In this document: in pieces, positions 43,593 through 56,600 of the stretch
Layout of the letters: every line of letters starts with the position of its first letter
Position numbering within the stretch: position 1 is the first letter of the stretch
NCBI GenBank assembly: GCA_902728285.1
Contig: CACVBU010000865.1
Location: 2,013,044-2,077,043 of the forward strand
Origin: Clytia hemisphaerica
Lineage: Eukaryota; Cnidaria; Hydrozoa; Leptothecata; Clytiidae
Direction of reading: 5' to 3'
Length of the DNA: 64,000 nucleotides
Notes under the pieces: generated by a model
The model's input: only the letters and a program-made list of their open reading frames with translations
Database searches by the model: none
What the model was told of the DNA's origin: nothing
Program-made: the position numbers and the translations under genes

Positions 43593-44809
43593 CTCTCAGC
43601 CAAAAATGAAAAAATGTAGTGTTTCCGGAATGCAGGTGAAGGAAAAAAGCTTTCATGCGGCCGGCCAGAAAAAAGATTTTTATTTGATTTTTTGATGAGT
43701 TAAGTATATAATAAGATCATTGAAATAGAATTTTAAAGATAATTTTTACTTTTTGTCTTTTTGGAAATTTTGGAAATTATGATTGCCAATTATGTGACAT
43801 TTTTTGCTTTTGCAGCATACTTTTGAAAATTATAAAATGCCTTCTGCTAGGGGAATTTTTTCCTTTCGACTTTCTTTCAGATTATGAAAATGTTTCCCAG
43901 TATATATGAGATTTTTTTTTCTTCTTTTTTTTGCATTACACCTTTTTTATATAAGAACCAGTAAAATTTCGACTATTCTTATTTATTTTTTTTTTGCACT
44001 TTGAGCCTCTATCATGTTCTTATTAATAGGATGTAGTTACCTTTTCTCCAATATTTTATATACTAAACCTTTTTTCCAATATATTATATATGAAAGTATA
44101 TACAAAATATTTCATCTATTTTGAAAACATAAATTTTCCTTTCGTTTTCTATTGTAAAATATTCTCAATTTTTGATGAACAAGATCAATTTTTGTAGATA
44201 TACATTACCCCCTGATTTAAGAAAACGAGAAAAGAGAAAAAGACAGAACGAAATTCCGTTACTTTGCGCCAAGTATCATAAGACATTTTATATACCAAAA
44301 AATCCTTATTATGTTCTTATTTTAGGTCGAAATTTTAAGATATTTGGGTAAAAACAACTTCAAAAAGCAGTTTGTTTTGAAAATAGAATATCAACTTTCT
44401 TTTGGTTCACCAGAGTTTGTACGTGTTTAAAATGTATTGATAGAAATTTTCCTCGCTCTCGTGACGATCATGGAAATTACCAAAAAAGGTTTGTTCACCA
44501 TGCAAGTATCGCGAAAATAGCCCAAATCATGCCTCGAATTATTTCCCGATCACGCATCACGCAAACGGCTGGGTAAAAGTTTTTAAAATTGTATCATAAA
44601 ATGGCTAACTTTCTCATTCCCGGGAAAAGATACCTGCCCCATCCTGCCATCTCCGGGATCTTTTTGCTTCTAGAACTAGAAGTCTCCGGCAAAAATCGGT
44701 GTTAAATCTACGTTTGTGGCGTTTTGCTCCTTTTCCGTTGTACACTAGCAATCGGAAAGTTTCGCTGGGAATAAGGAAGTTTAGCAATCTTACGGTATAT
44801 GGTGTAGTC
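43593..44809. other. No gene seen, 43.6-44.8 kb
   Basis: Very AT-rich with TATATA and poly-T runs. Nothing coding or structured beyond a fragment of the TTCTTAT repeat near 44.3 kb. Confidence 0.4.
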
Positions 44810-44882
44810 TAGCAAGCTAGACGACTAATTTATACATAGTAGAAATAAAGCAAAAAGTAATGAATGGAACAATTTTAGTCGT

Positions 44883-45124
44883 CTAGAAACCTTTGTGCAC
44901 TAACTCCAAACAAAAGAAAATTGTCAATATTGCAATTATAATTTTTTCCTGCTCAAAATAATTCTTGAGAAAAAAAATATGCGTGGATTTGTGTATTGAA
45001 AGTTTTTCATTTGAGTTGATTTCGTTTTGAGAGTTTGTTGTTGCTTGATAAATTGTTTTCTCGCTACGCAAGTTTCTGCGTAGCTAGCCCCTGTATCTAT
45101 AAGGCTGGAACACCGGATTCTTCC
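44883..45124. mobile_element. 242-bp nested insertion
   Basis: Bounded by a direct repeat AGTCGT (44,877-44,882 and 45,125-45,130), and absent from the paralogous MITE at 8.2 kb. Ends CTAGAAACC and GATTCTTCC are not clearly inverted; family unknown. Confidence 0.6.
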
Positions 45125-45157
45125 AGTCGTTTATACAAACTAAATCCCGTATTATTA

Positions 45158-45698
45158 TACCCTGAGTATCAGAGGTTAAGTTTTCAAAGAATATAGTAAC
45201 CTCTGAAGACAAATAATAAAAATTTTATCGCGCGTGTGTCAATCTAATCACTGTAGAAAAAATCAAAGATGAAGAGCAAATATTACCATATTAATGTCTA
45301 GCAGACTGTATCAGTATGCAGTTTACTATTTACGAATTCCCCAGAAACCTCCAAGTGTAATCGAAATTAGTTTATTCGAAAGAAATCTTTTATATGATCC
45401 CCAAATGTATAACAGTAATTACTAACTTTTAATTATGGAAATGTCACTTTAATTGAATCGAAATAATAGACAGACTTTATGTTATGATTCTCTATCACTG
45501 ACTCTTTTTACAAAGCATTGATGACTTTTTGTAAGTTGTGTTTTCAACGACGGGAATAAAAATATCGACTATGACGCTCATCCAAGATCTTGGATGGTCA
45601 CCATGGTTACTTGTGTCTTCACTGATTGCGCGATGAATAGAATCTCGATTCGTCGGCACAGCGTAAATATATGATTTTGAGCTGTGCTTTTCACGGTA
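45158..45698 (+). mobile_element. TACCCTGAG...GGTA element, copy D (full length, target duplication)
   Basis: 541 bp, TACCCTGAGTATCAGAGG to GTGCTTTTCACGGTA, flanked by GTATTATTA at 45,149-45,157 and 45,699-45,707. A 9-bp (or 8-bp) target duplication, although the local ATT microsatellite adds some ambiguity. Defines the true ends of the family. Confidence 0.8.
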
Positions 45699-45760
45699 GT
45701 ATTATTATTATTAGTATTACACGCATTATAAACGACTCCAGTCTATATATGGTGTAAAAA

Positions 45761-46851
45761 ACCTTTCGCTTGCGAACACGAGATTTTCGTATCGTGCGTA
45801 ACCCCTTTTACAATTGATTTTAAAGATTTAACTTGAAAACAAACTGCATCTTTCTAGCAAAAAACTCATGTTTCAACCTGCTACATAACAAACGCCAGTC
45901 GGGTCTGCTACTAACATGTAATAGTTTTATTATAACCGGGCTTGAGAATCCGTAAGGAACTTGTAACATATATTATATATATAGTTTATCAGTCGACTTG
46001 AATCATGATACATTACTTATACTTCACTGGATGCATTTTTCGCTGCGAAATTAAAAACGGGCGTCAGTCAGGGCGTACGGAAGGCGTTTTGACACGGAAA
46101 ATTATGATGGAGAAAGCCCGTTTTAATAAATATTTCCCTTTTGGAAAACGGGAAATATTTAAAAATGACGTTGAAAACCTTAAAAAGACCTTTTAGTTTC
46201 GATTTTTTTTTTAAATTGTCTGCAAAAGATTGAACTATCTAAAAATTTTCGAAAAAACTTTCTAAATTGATGTATCAAAAGTTATGAGTCTTTTTGTATG
46301 AGAAATTGGGATGAAAAATTGAAAAAAAAAACACTATTTTCAAGATTTTGAGACGAAGAAGCTTTTACAAAAATCTTCCGAAAATCTATTTTTAGTTTGG
46401 CTAAAGATACATCATCTCACACAAAAATTTTTTTCAAAATGTTTTTTCTTCGCCGAAAATAAGGTCCTCAAAGTTGAAATACTTGTCTTCGCAAAAGTCT
46501 TCATTTTCTTCTTCATAATTTTTTTTCATCGCAATTTTTACTTTTTTAGATTCAGGAATAGTTGGCCTAACAGAAAATGTATAACATGTCATGGTTTTGC
46601 TGCACATATTAGTCAGAAAAACACATTTTACACATAACAAATATGAAAAATTCACTATGGTCAGAGCCCTTAAATATCGACTGCAGTGTAGTTAAAAAAA
46701 ATGAACTATTTTGGATGACCATAAGTGTTCCCTCCACATTTTATATTACTGATTGATATGTCAACTTGGGGTCATTCTATCGTTCAGTCTTGTGAGAAAA
46801 ACCATCCCATTTCACCTAGCCAGGCCAGCCCGCCTCCATATGAAAAAACCC
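45761..46851. other. Intergenic and 3' flank of the SecA-like gene
   Basis: No exon supported. A minus-strand frame at 46,434-46,655 and a plus-strand frame at 46,005-46,196 lack domains and splice context. Confidence 0.4.
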
Positions 46852-47605
46852 TTAGACTTGGTAGTCAATAAAAAACGGATAGAAATCCGAAAAACTAAAA
46901 ATACCTTTTGTTCGTCTATGTTCCTTATGTCTGTTGGGGGCTGGTTTCATCAATATCCTTGAAGCACTTTGAAAAGCCTTTCTGGAGGCAAAGTTTTCAT
47001 TATGTTTATCTGAAATTTTTTTTAATTGATTTCTTACGTTCTTGATGTAGGGAGATGCGTTCAGATCATTTGCATAATCTATTAAGGCTTTGTCTTGGAT
47101 ATTTAAGTCTCTCCCACCATTCAAAGACTGTCCAACCAAGAATATCTTGGCCCTTTCATCTCGGTAACCATTGTTCACCCACTGCTGTCGATCTTTGGGA
47201 TCGACCAGATCGTGTCCAGTTGTAGTGATCACTTTAGAATGACCACCAAAATCTGTTTTATTCAACAATGCATCTGAACTTAAAGTTAGGTTGAGATGTG
47301 CTTCTAGTCCCCGAACAGCACATTGCTGCGGAGGTGTGAGGTCATGGTCGGATGCCCTCCCGTCAGGGTCGGTCATTTTGGAATGACGCTGTTCATGAAA
47401 ATTTGATTGGCCGTTCGTCAGTCCTCCAGTGTTGTCAGTGTTATTGTTCTTAAACAATGCACCTGTATGTCCACCAATCTTAGGGTCGTCTTCATTTTTA
47501 GAGAGTTTTGATGGATCAAAGATAACAGATTGAGTATCGACACGAAGCCAAAGAGCAATATCCAATTCATCAAATGTTTGGGTGTCTCTGTTGTTCAGTT
47601 TGACT
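46852..47605 (-). CDS. SecA-like gene, last exon
   Basis: Acceptor TTATTTTTAAAG at 47,606, phase 2. Encodes SVKLNNRDTQTFDELDIALW and 230 more residues, mostly polar (GGHTGALFKNNNTDNTGG; DPDGRASDHDLTPPQQCAVR; FGGHSKVITTTGHDLVD) and ends FFIDYQV then TAA at 46,852-46,854. No family recognised. FDELDIALWLRVDTQ could continue the OTU fold. Confidence 0.7.
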
Positions 47606-50600
47606 CTTTAAAAATAAATGAAAAGGAAGTTGTGAACCAAGAGAATCATTTTATTACTCTAAGGTCTCGAAGAAACGTCTCCCCTGCTTATTAATTTTTG
47701 AAAATCTTTCGGACCCACCCTTTCGTTTGAACCTCCTACTATTTGGGACCTTAGATGAGTACTTTGAAAAAAAAAAAGAAACATAATTTTCATTTGAATT
47801 AGCTTCTCTGTGGATGCACTAAGGAAAGATTAGGTAAAAGAGGTACCACTAAGCATGGTCCTTTTCTCAACCCTTCCAAATTTCTAATGGAATCCTTGAT
47901 CGCCCTTCCGGGTTCCAAAAAAAAGCTTAAACTATTTTGTACGATATAAAATCATTATACCGTTTATTAGAATCATTCTGCGGGTTGTTTCGTTCCCAGA
48001 CCTTTTGATGAGCCTCACGAATTTTTTTTCGTTGCCAAATCTCATCGTTGCCCGATTTTTTGCCTTTTTTGCCTTCATGTTGATATTTGGCTTTATCCAG
48101 AAATTTTTGTTTGTGCTTATTGTACTCTTTATCGAAATTATATGGATGAGTGTCTCGCAGTTTCTCAACCATTTCTTCCATATCTTGTTCATTGGTCCTG
48201 GAAACGCCACCGAATTTTCCTCTGGTTAAGAAATGTTCATGTATTCCCATCTCAATGTATTGGCAGATCCTCGGATCATTGACAATATGGTTGGCAATAT
48301 CATCTCGACTGATTTTTTGTCCACTTGCTTCTTCAGCGGCTCTCAAAAAACAATTGTAATCTCCACCCTCACTTACGTTAGTTGAACCTAAAATAAGCGA
48401 CACATGACAGGTAAAATGATCGGCTAAAATGCATTATAAGGCTATTGTGTTGAATAAGGACGAAAGCAAAAAGCTGTTGAATTCAAAACAAAACAGATAC
48501 ACTCATCGTTCAGTAGAGACCTTTAGGAAAATAATTTTCGCGGTTTTGATGAGTGTCATCCGTTAAAGCTACTTTAACGGGATAAAATTTCGCGGGGATT
48601 AAATTTCGCGGATTAGAGTGCCATACGCAAAATTAAAAATTTGAAAAGGCCTTATCCCATAAAAATATATGGAGCAAAAATGCAAAAAATGTCAATAAAT
48701 TAATTTTAAGATGTTTACTGCCATCAAAGAAGTGCTAAAATGCGTATTTCAACAACCAAAATACATAGTTTGTATACACGCTTTTTTAAATAAGGAATGA
48801 GATGTTTTTCTATTTCATCATGAATATTCATAACTTCTTCAGAAAAACCCCGCGAAATTTTATATTTAATTAAAGTAGTTCCAGGAAATATGATTTTCTC
48901 GACAAATTTGACAAAAACCCTAAGAATTCGAAATAGTTCAATGAGAAAGTTTGTGTTATCTGCGAAAATTAGTTCTGCGAAATGCACTAAATTCAAGGGA
49001 ACCGTTATTCCTTTACCTTAATAATAGTAGGGGGTTAAGCCTGGGGTCCCGCGACATCTTTTTTAAGACCTAGCCATTTTTATTCTATTCCAAAGAACAG
49101 TTTATTACAAGATATTTTTGAGAGGAAGGATGCGGATTAGGCCCTGGAAAACTTTTTGTGACCAAAATAGTGACGCCATAGGCAAAACTGCAAGGGAAAT
49201 AAGGGGTTGGAAAACAGCTGATCTTCAAAAGTCAAAATGAACGAAAATGATTTATACCATTTGAAAGAGCATTAAATTCTGAGTAGAAAAAATCATACAA
49301 GAACTCTCTGACTAAAACACACAAAGAAATACAGTTGAAGTTCAACAACAAACCGACGTCAGTACGATCAAGACAAGATTTGACGTCAAATCACAGCAGA
49401 GCTGACAGTTAGTTGGCCCTACTATAAGGAACGTATTTGGTAATGTTGCAATATATGAAATACTGAAATCGTCGGATATTTTTGTCGGAAAAACAAGACG
49501 TATCCTAGGCAGATTCTATAGTTCTATAGTTTGTTAGTTCCATAGTTCCATAGTTCTATAGTTCTATAGTTTGTTAGTTCGATAGTTCCATAGTTCTATA
49601 GTTCTATGGTTTGTTAGTTCCATAGTTCTATAGTTCGCTGGTTTGTTAGTTCATTGGTTCTATAGTTCTATAGTTCTCTGGTTTCTTAGTTCATTGGTTC
49701 TTTGGTTCTCTGGTTCACTGGTTCATGGTTCACTGGTTCATGGTTCACTGGTTCATGGTTCTTTGGTTCTCTGGTTCATGGTTCACTGGTTCTCTGGTTC
49801 TCTGGTTCACTGGTTCTCTGGTTCACTGGTTCATGGTTCGTGGTTCTTTGGTTCGTGGTTCTTTGGTTCTTTGGTTCCTTGGTTCGTGGTTCATGATTCT
49901 CTGGTTCATGGTTCATGGTTCACTGGTTCTCTGGTTCACTGGTTCTCTGGTTCACTGGTTCTCTGGTTCTCTGGTTCGTGGTTCACTGGTTCATGGTTCA
50001 CTGGTTCACTGGTTCTCTGGTTCTCTGGTTCATGGTTCTCTGGTACATTGGTTCACTGGTTCACTGGTTCATTGCTTCACTGGTTCATGGTTCACTGGTT
50101 CCCTGGTTCACTGGTTCTATGGTTCTCTGGTTCGTGGTTCACTGGTTCACTGGTTCACTGGTTCACTGGTTCTCTGGGTCTCTGGTTCTCTGGTTCATGG
50201 TTCTCTGGTTCACTGGTTATCTGGTTCACTGGTTCTTTGGTTCACTGGTTCATGGTCCTCCGGTTCTTTGGTTCTCTGGTTCTTTGGTTCGTGGTTCTTT
50301 GTGGGTTCATGGTTCTCTGTTCATGGTTCACTGGTTCATGCTGGTTGGATCGTTGGATCATTGAATTGTTGGATCGCTGAATCATTGGATCGTTGGGTGC
50401 TTGGATCGCTGGATTGTTGGATCATTGGATTGTTGGATCATTGGATCGTTGGATCATTATGTCATTTGATCGTTGCATCATTGGATCGCCGAGTCCTTGG
50501 ATCGTTGGATGTTTTGATCGCTAGATCGTTGGATCGTTGGATCTCGAATCGCTGGGAAATTGGATTATATACTTTCGAGTCTGCTAAATTGCGTGGGTTG

Positions 50601-53600
50601 CGTGGGTGCGTGGGTCAATATTTTTGCGTGGGTCATTTTTTTTGCGTGGGTCCGTGGGTCAAAGATTTTGCATGGGTCAAATTCTTTGCTTGGGTCATTT
50701 TTTTTGCGTGGGTTATTATTTTTTAGCAGACTGTATCAATATGCAGTTTACTATTTACGAATTCCCCAGAAACCTCCAAGTGTAATTGAAGTAATTTTCT
50801 TTCGAAAGAAATCTTTTACATGATCCCCAAATGTATAACAGTAATTACTAAACTATTAATTATGGAAATGTCACTTTAATTGAATCGAAATAATAGACAG
50901 ACTTTATGTTGTGATTCTCTATCACTGACTCTTTTTAAAAAGCATTGATGATATTTCTTAGTTGTGTTTTCAACGAAGAGAATAAAAATGTCAACTTTGA
51001 ACTTCATCCAAGATCTTGGATGGTCGCCATGGTTACTTTTGTCTTCGTTGATTGCGCGCTGAATAGAATCTCGATTCGTCGGCACAGCGTCGATATATGA
51101 TTTCGACCTGTGCTTTTCACGGTAGCACATATTTACTATAATATTATATACATAATCAACACACACCCGTCTAATTTCTGAAGACACACTTCAGGATCAC
51201 ACTTTTGAGTTTTAGCGTGTTATATTTCAGGATTTCAGTGTCATGGAAATAAACACTATAACTTTGAGCAAAAAAATGAGATATGACCGTCCATTGCTTC
51301 TTTCTTTTCTATTGAATTCTTTCTTCCCTTTTCTCTTGCTTTGAAAAAAAGTACAGCGTCTTTATTTCGTCCATTTTTTAAATTGACCTTTAAACTTAAA
51401 TCAAAGAATTTACCAGTGGGGTGGATGAAATAATTGACAACGATTAAATTGTTTGGTAATCGGTCGCCTAATGAATATAACTTTTGTAGAAAAATTTTCA
51501 GATTTTGTCGCCATTTGCTTTGTTCTTAACATAACACTCAAAGGAAACCCAAAAGATTAAAGCGTGCTATAAGAAGCTATAAAAGCTGACATGTTCAGTC
51601 AGCGGAATTAAAAATTATAAAGCCGCTTGATTGTGTACATTTTTTGGCCATTCTCAAGGTATATACATAACGTAACTACAGTATTAATTTTGAACAAAAT
51701 CTCCCAAAAGGGAAAAGTCCACTTATAAAATAACTCTCCCCTGTTGGAGACATTCTTTCCGACCTTAAAAGTGAATTGGAACAAATTCCCCATATTCAGT
51801 ACGGAACTGTACAGCAAAATAAACAAAATAAACCAAAAGTGTTATGTAAAACACATCCAACATTTTGGATGTGACCAGTTCGAATTTCAAGGGAAGGCAT
51901 TTTTCCCGGGCGGGGAGGGGGCACTTAGGCAAAAATAGGTACGGGGACGTGCCGCTGGTCAGGGTACCTTTTTCAGTGTTGCAGAATTACTGGCAGGGTA
52001 TCTAAAATTGCAAAATCCTGATCTGACAGGGGCGCAATTTCATGATGTGTGTCTGACAGAGTCTATTTTTGCCGTTTTTGGATGTAGAGTTCTTTCGCAA
52101 ATCCTTTTGACGCGGCGGTGAGCAGACCCCTGCGAGGGGCAAACAGCTTTTTGCAAATCTTATCACACGCACCGAAGAACCAAAGAACCAAAGAACCAGT
52201 GAACCTAAGAACCAGTGAACCAGTGAACCATGAACCAGAGAACCATGAAAGAGTGAACCAAAGAACCACGAACCAAAGAACCACGAACCAGAGAACCATG
52301 AACCAGTGAACCAAAGAACCAGTGAACCAAAGAACCACGAACCAAAGAACCAAAGAACCAAAGAACCAGTGAACCAAAGAACCAGTGAACCAAAGAACCA
52401 CGAACCAAAGAACCAAAGAACCATTGAACCAGAGAACCATGAACCAGTGAACCAAAGAACCACGAACCAAATAACCACGAACCAGAGAATCATGAACCAG
52501 TGAACCAAAGAACCAGTGAACCAAAGAACCACGAACCAAAGAACCATGAACCAGTGAACCAGTGAACCAAAGAACCACGAACCAAAGAACCACGAACCAA
52601 AGAACCACGAACCAGAGAACCATGAACCACGGACCAAAGAACCAAAGAACCAAAGAACCAACGAACCAAGGACCAAAGAACCAAAGAACCAAAGAACCAA
52701 AGAACCAAAGAACCAAAGAACCGAAGAACCAAAGAACCAAAGAACCAAAGAACCAGAGAACCATGAACCAGTGAACAAAAGAACCAAAGAACCAAAGAAC
52801 CAAAGAACCAGAGAACCATGAACCAGTGAACCAGAGAAGCATGAACCAGTGAACCAAAGAACCACGAACCAAAGAACCACGAACCAAAGAACCACGAACC
52901 ACGAACCAAAGAACCACGAACCAAAGAACCATGAACCAAAGAACCACGAACCAAAGAACCACGAACCAAAGAACCACGAACCAAAGAACCACGAACCAGT
53001 GAACCATGAACCAGAGAACCATGAACCAGTGAACCACGAACCAGAGAACCAGAGAACCATGAACCAGTGAACCACGAACCAATGAACCAGAGAACCATGA
53101 ACCAATGAACCAAAGAACCATGAACCAGTGAACCAAAGAATCACGAACCAAAGAACCACGGACCAGTGAACCATGAACCAGAGAACCAAAGAACCAGTGA
53201 ACTAAGAAACCAGAGAACTATAGAACTAGAGAACTAGAGAACTATAGAACTAAGAAACCAGAGAACTATAGAACTATAGAACTAGAGAACTAAGAAACCA
53301 AAGAACAATAGAACTACAGAACTAAGACACCAGAGAACTGTAGAACTATAGAACTAGAGGACTAAGAAACCAAAGAACTATAGAACTAGAGAACTATAGA
53401 ACGAAAGAATTAGAGAATCATTGTATTAGCTCTAAGAATCATTTCAACTTAAATAATACATGACTAAAAAATCCGACGGTTTCATTTTCCGAATGAAAAA
53501 TCCGACGATTTTAGCATCTCATACATTGCAAGCTTGCCAAGTATTTGAAAGTTTACCTTGTACTTGATAATGCCCAACTGAGTCATCCCCATTCATATTC

Positions 53601-56600
53601 AAGTTCAAGTTGATTGGAGGCCCTCCTCCACCCCCATCTTTTGGATTGAGAACCAATGGTGGAGAACCATTGGACATTTCAACCACAATCTGTCGGTTGA
53701 GGAGATCAGCGGTTGCTTGAGCGCAATGCACACCCATAGGTACTCCAGCTTTGATGAGGACCTCATACATTTGTGGCGATCTTGTCTTTTCCAATATCTT
53801 AATGAAAGAAAATTCTTGCAAAGTTAATTTCGCAATTCTGTTTCTAACAAAGTAGATATATTTTCAAAAAGACTCAAACTGAAGGTTCACACAACATATA
53901 ATTTTCGAAGATCAATTTAAAAAGAACCTTGACAGGTCTTCTCAAAAGAAGAAAATTTGGTAGAAAAAATCTTTTTCCATATCTTTTCGAATACTGTACA
54001 CAAAGTGGCTGTGCAAAGTAACGTAGCCAGAAAGAAGTGTATCGTCTATACAGGATAGCAGAATTTTATGACACCTTAATTATCTTTTTATCCTATCAAT
54101 AGATCATAACCCTGTCGTAAAAATCTGCTCTTCTACACAAACTTCAACACCCTCTTGATGGTTAAACTATTACAGTGCCGTAGCAACTGGGGGGGGGGCA
54201 AGGGGGGGCTATGCCACCCCAATAATTTTTTCAAAAATGGTTATTTTACAAAATGCAAAGTTTTTTCTTTTTTAATTTGTCATAATTGTCTTTTATGTGC
54301 ATGTTTTGAGTGTGTTTTCAAGCAATCTAGAGCTCAAATTTTCAAAATCCCCCCCTCGGGCCAAACCATGGTTGGCCCTCGCGGTGTCACCAAATTTCAG
54401 ACCCCCCCCCAATAAGAAAATGCTTCCTACGGCACTGTATTAACTCTTTTAGCACGGAGACTTTTTTGAAAAAGTGATTTTTTTTTGCAATTTTTTTCTT
54501 GTCAACTTTAAACTTCAAACTGGCGTTAAAGCTTGTAGCTTGCGAGCTGGGAGCTCGTTTTGGTACCGTTGGACAGCTATTTTTATATTCTTTCTAAAAG
54601 CATACGGTTTATGCCCTTTTAAATCAAGTTGTTAGGAGCTATGGCCTAGCGACGGGGACAGGTATTTTGCCCATTTTGGAACGCCAAAAGTCGTCTTCCG
54701 TGCCTGAAGGGTTAAACGCCAAACAAATGTTTTCACTCTATATACCTTTATCATTTGGTCAATCTCTTCTTTGTTATAAGCGGACTCAGATTCCTCTTCG
54801 ATAATCCCTTCTCTCAATTTCCTCTTTTTGTTTTGTTGAACGATCGTTTCTAAATCCTTCTGCAATAGCCCTTCTTGGTAATTCTGATATTGATTTTGTA
54901 TAAATTTTCCAAATGAGTGGACAGCATTGTGAGCAGTTGATTGAATAGCTGGACGAAGGAGCTCATGCCATAATATTTGGTTGATTTCATTTGTCAATTC
55001 TGCTTTGATTTGTTTGCATGTTCTGAATTGAAAATCCTTTATTTGTTGTTCTTTTAATTCAGGAGAGGCTGTTTCTAGTTCATACTGTAAGCGTTCTTCA
55101 ATCTTTGAGCCAAGCTTTTCAATATAATTGCTAGCTTGATTTTTTATGGCCAATAAAGACTTGGCAGTTCCAGCATGTTTCATTACTTTACCAATGATAG
55201 TGGAAATTTGACCAATAGCTTTTGCATTACTTCCACCGGATATGCTCAACTTTTTAGCAGCTTGACCGAAACCTCGAGCAACACCACTTGCTGCTATCGT
55301 GGCAAACTTGATAATGAGTTGATGGATTCCATTTTGTTCTTCCTCTTTCATCATAGAGTTGGTTTGTTCAATAATTTGACCAGCTCTTTCAGGACCAACT
55401 TTTTTGCAAAGGGCATTCACAACATTCTTCAGTCTTTTATTTCCATCGACTTCCTTTTCAACGTCACTAATGCAAGTATTGATGACATTCTTGGTTGCCG
55501 ACATCACTGCATCCTTCACCAAACGATCAATTGCAACATTTGTCAAACTCAAAGCTATAGCTTCCAATACTTTCTTTCCGATACGGCAACCAGCAGCTTT
55601 TAAAATCTTTTGATTGGTAAACTCTTTCAGAAGCGCTTCACCGGACAAATGCTTATAATATTCACCGCTCAATTTAAAACCATATTTATTGCATTTTGCA
55701 CCTTTTGCCCAGTAAGCTCCCAAACCACATGAGACGACTGTAACAGCAACACTGAAGATCTTGTGCATTTTGTAGGCTTTCCAAGTGCAGTATCCAGTGG
55801 CAGCAGCTTCTATGGCAAACATCAGATCGCTGACACCTTCACTCATAAAACCAGAAGCGACAAACGTCATGGCACCAGCTGAGCAGACCTCGATAACAAT
55901 TGCCACAACAATTTGTACCAAAGCAAGCAAGATAATGGCTGCTATCCTTGCTTTGAACCAGAAAGTCCTTTTCCGCTCTCCAAGTTTGATGGTGTGAGTA
56001 AAGCCGCTGTTCAAGATTACACTGAGGTCATTTTTCATTTGGTATTTAACATCTTCAGGAAACATAGAGGTGATTTCAATCAATCCACCATCAATGTCTT
56101 CAAGTTTATCAACGCTAGCTTTCCAACCATCGATGCACGAGATTAAACTATGCGTCAGTTGTTTTTTTTTCTGCTTGATTTTCTTTAGCTCTTCGTTCTT
56201 GGGTACGTTCAAAGCATAAAGTAGAGAGTCAGTGGCATAGTCCTTTGCTTCTGATGTCAAGTCAACTTTGTAATGATTTTTGATGATACTTTCAAAGTCG
56301 GTTGAAGGATGAACTTTACACTTTTCGATTATACCAAAGGACTCCAGATCACCTTCCAGTAAGAGATGAGGTGAATCCTCCAATAAGACTCTACCACCAG
56401 ATTTGATGGTGTTCAACGCCAATCGATATTGAAAGTTCTTTTCCAGTACACCCATTACCTCGGCTTCATATTCAATATGTTTCGTCAATTTCACAATGGA
56501 TCTATCAATGGTTGGTACTAGTAAATCACCGGTGTGTCTTTCAACGACTTGATTCTGGACCAAATCTTCAAATACTTCATTGGACATCTGTCTGGTGAAT

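Larger units (their letters stand above)
44810..45760. mobile_element. TCTAGCAAGCTAGACGA MITE copy 2, split by two insertions
   Basis: Same ends and body as 8,170-8,345, but interrupted by a 242-bp insertion (44,883-45,124) and by TACCCTGAG element copy D (45,158-45,698). Removing both rebuilds the 8-kb sequence order. Confidence 0.7.
49466..53513. mobile_element. Possible composite element with AAATCGTCGGAT ends
   Basis: AAATCGTCGGATATTTTTGT at 49,466 and, inverted, AAAAATCCGACGATTT ending at 53,512 lie just outside the two array arms, with a second CCGACGG copy at 53,473. This suggests the arms are the ends of one mobile unit; no target duplication or transposase was found. Confidence 0.35.

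Noticed and set aside
49643..50726. Long open frames (up to 333 codons) rich in W, F, S and G
   Set aside because: They are translations of the GGTTC minisatellite, open in several frames because the unit has no stop; no start context, splice sites or domain.
52002..53189. 395-codon and other minus-strand frames over the GAACC array
   Set aside because: Same minisatellite in reverse; repeat artefact, not a silk- or glue-like protein.
49505..53420. CRISPR array
   Set aside because: Units are 7-9 bp with no unique spacers of constant length, in an animal genome with no cas genes.
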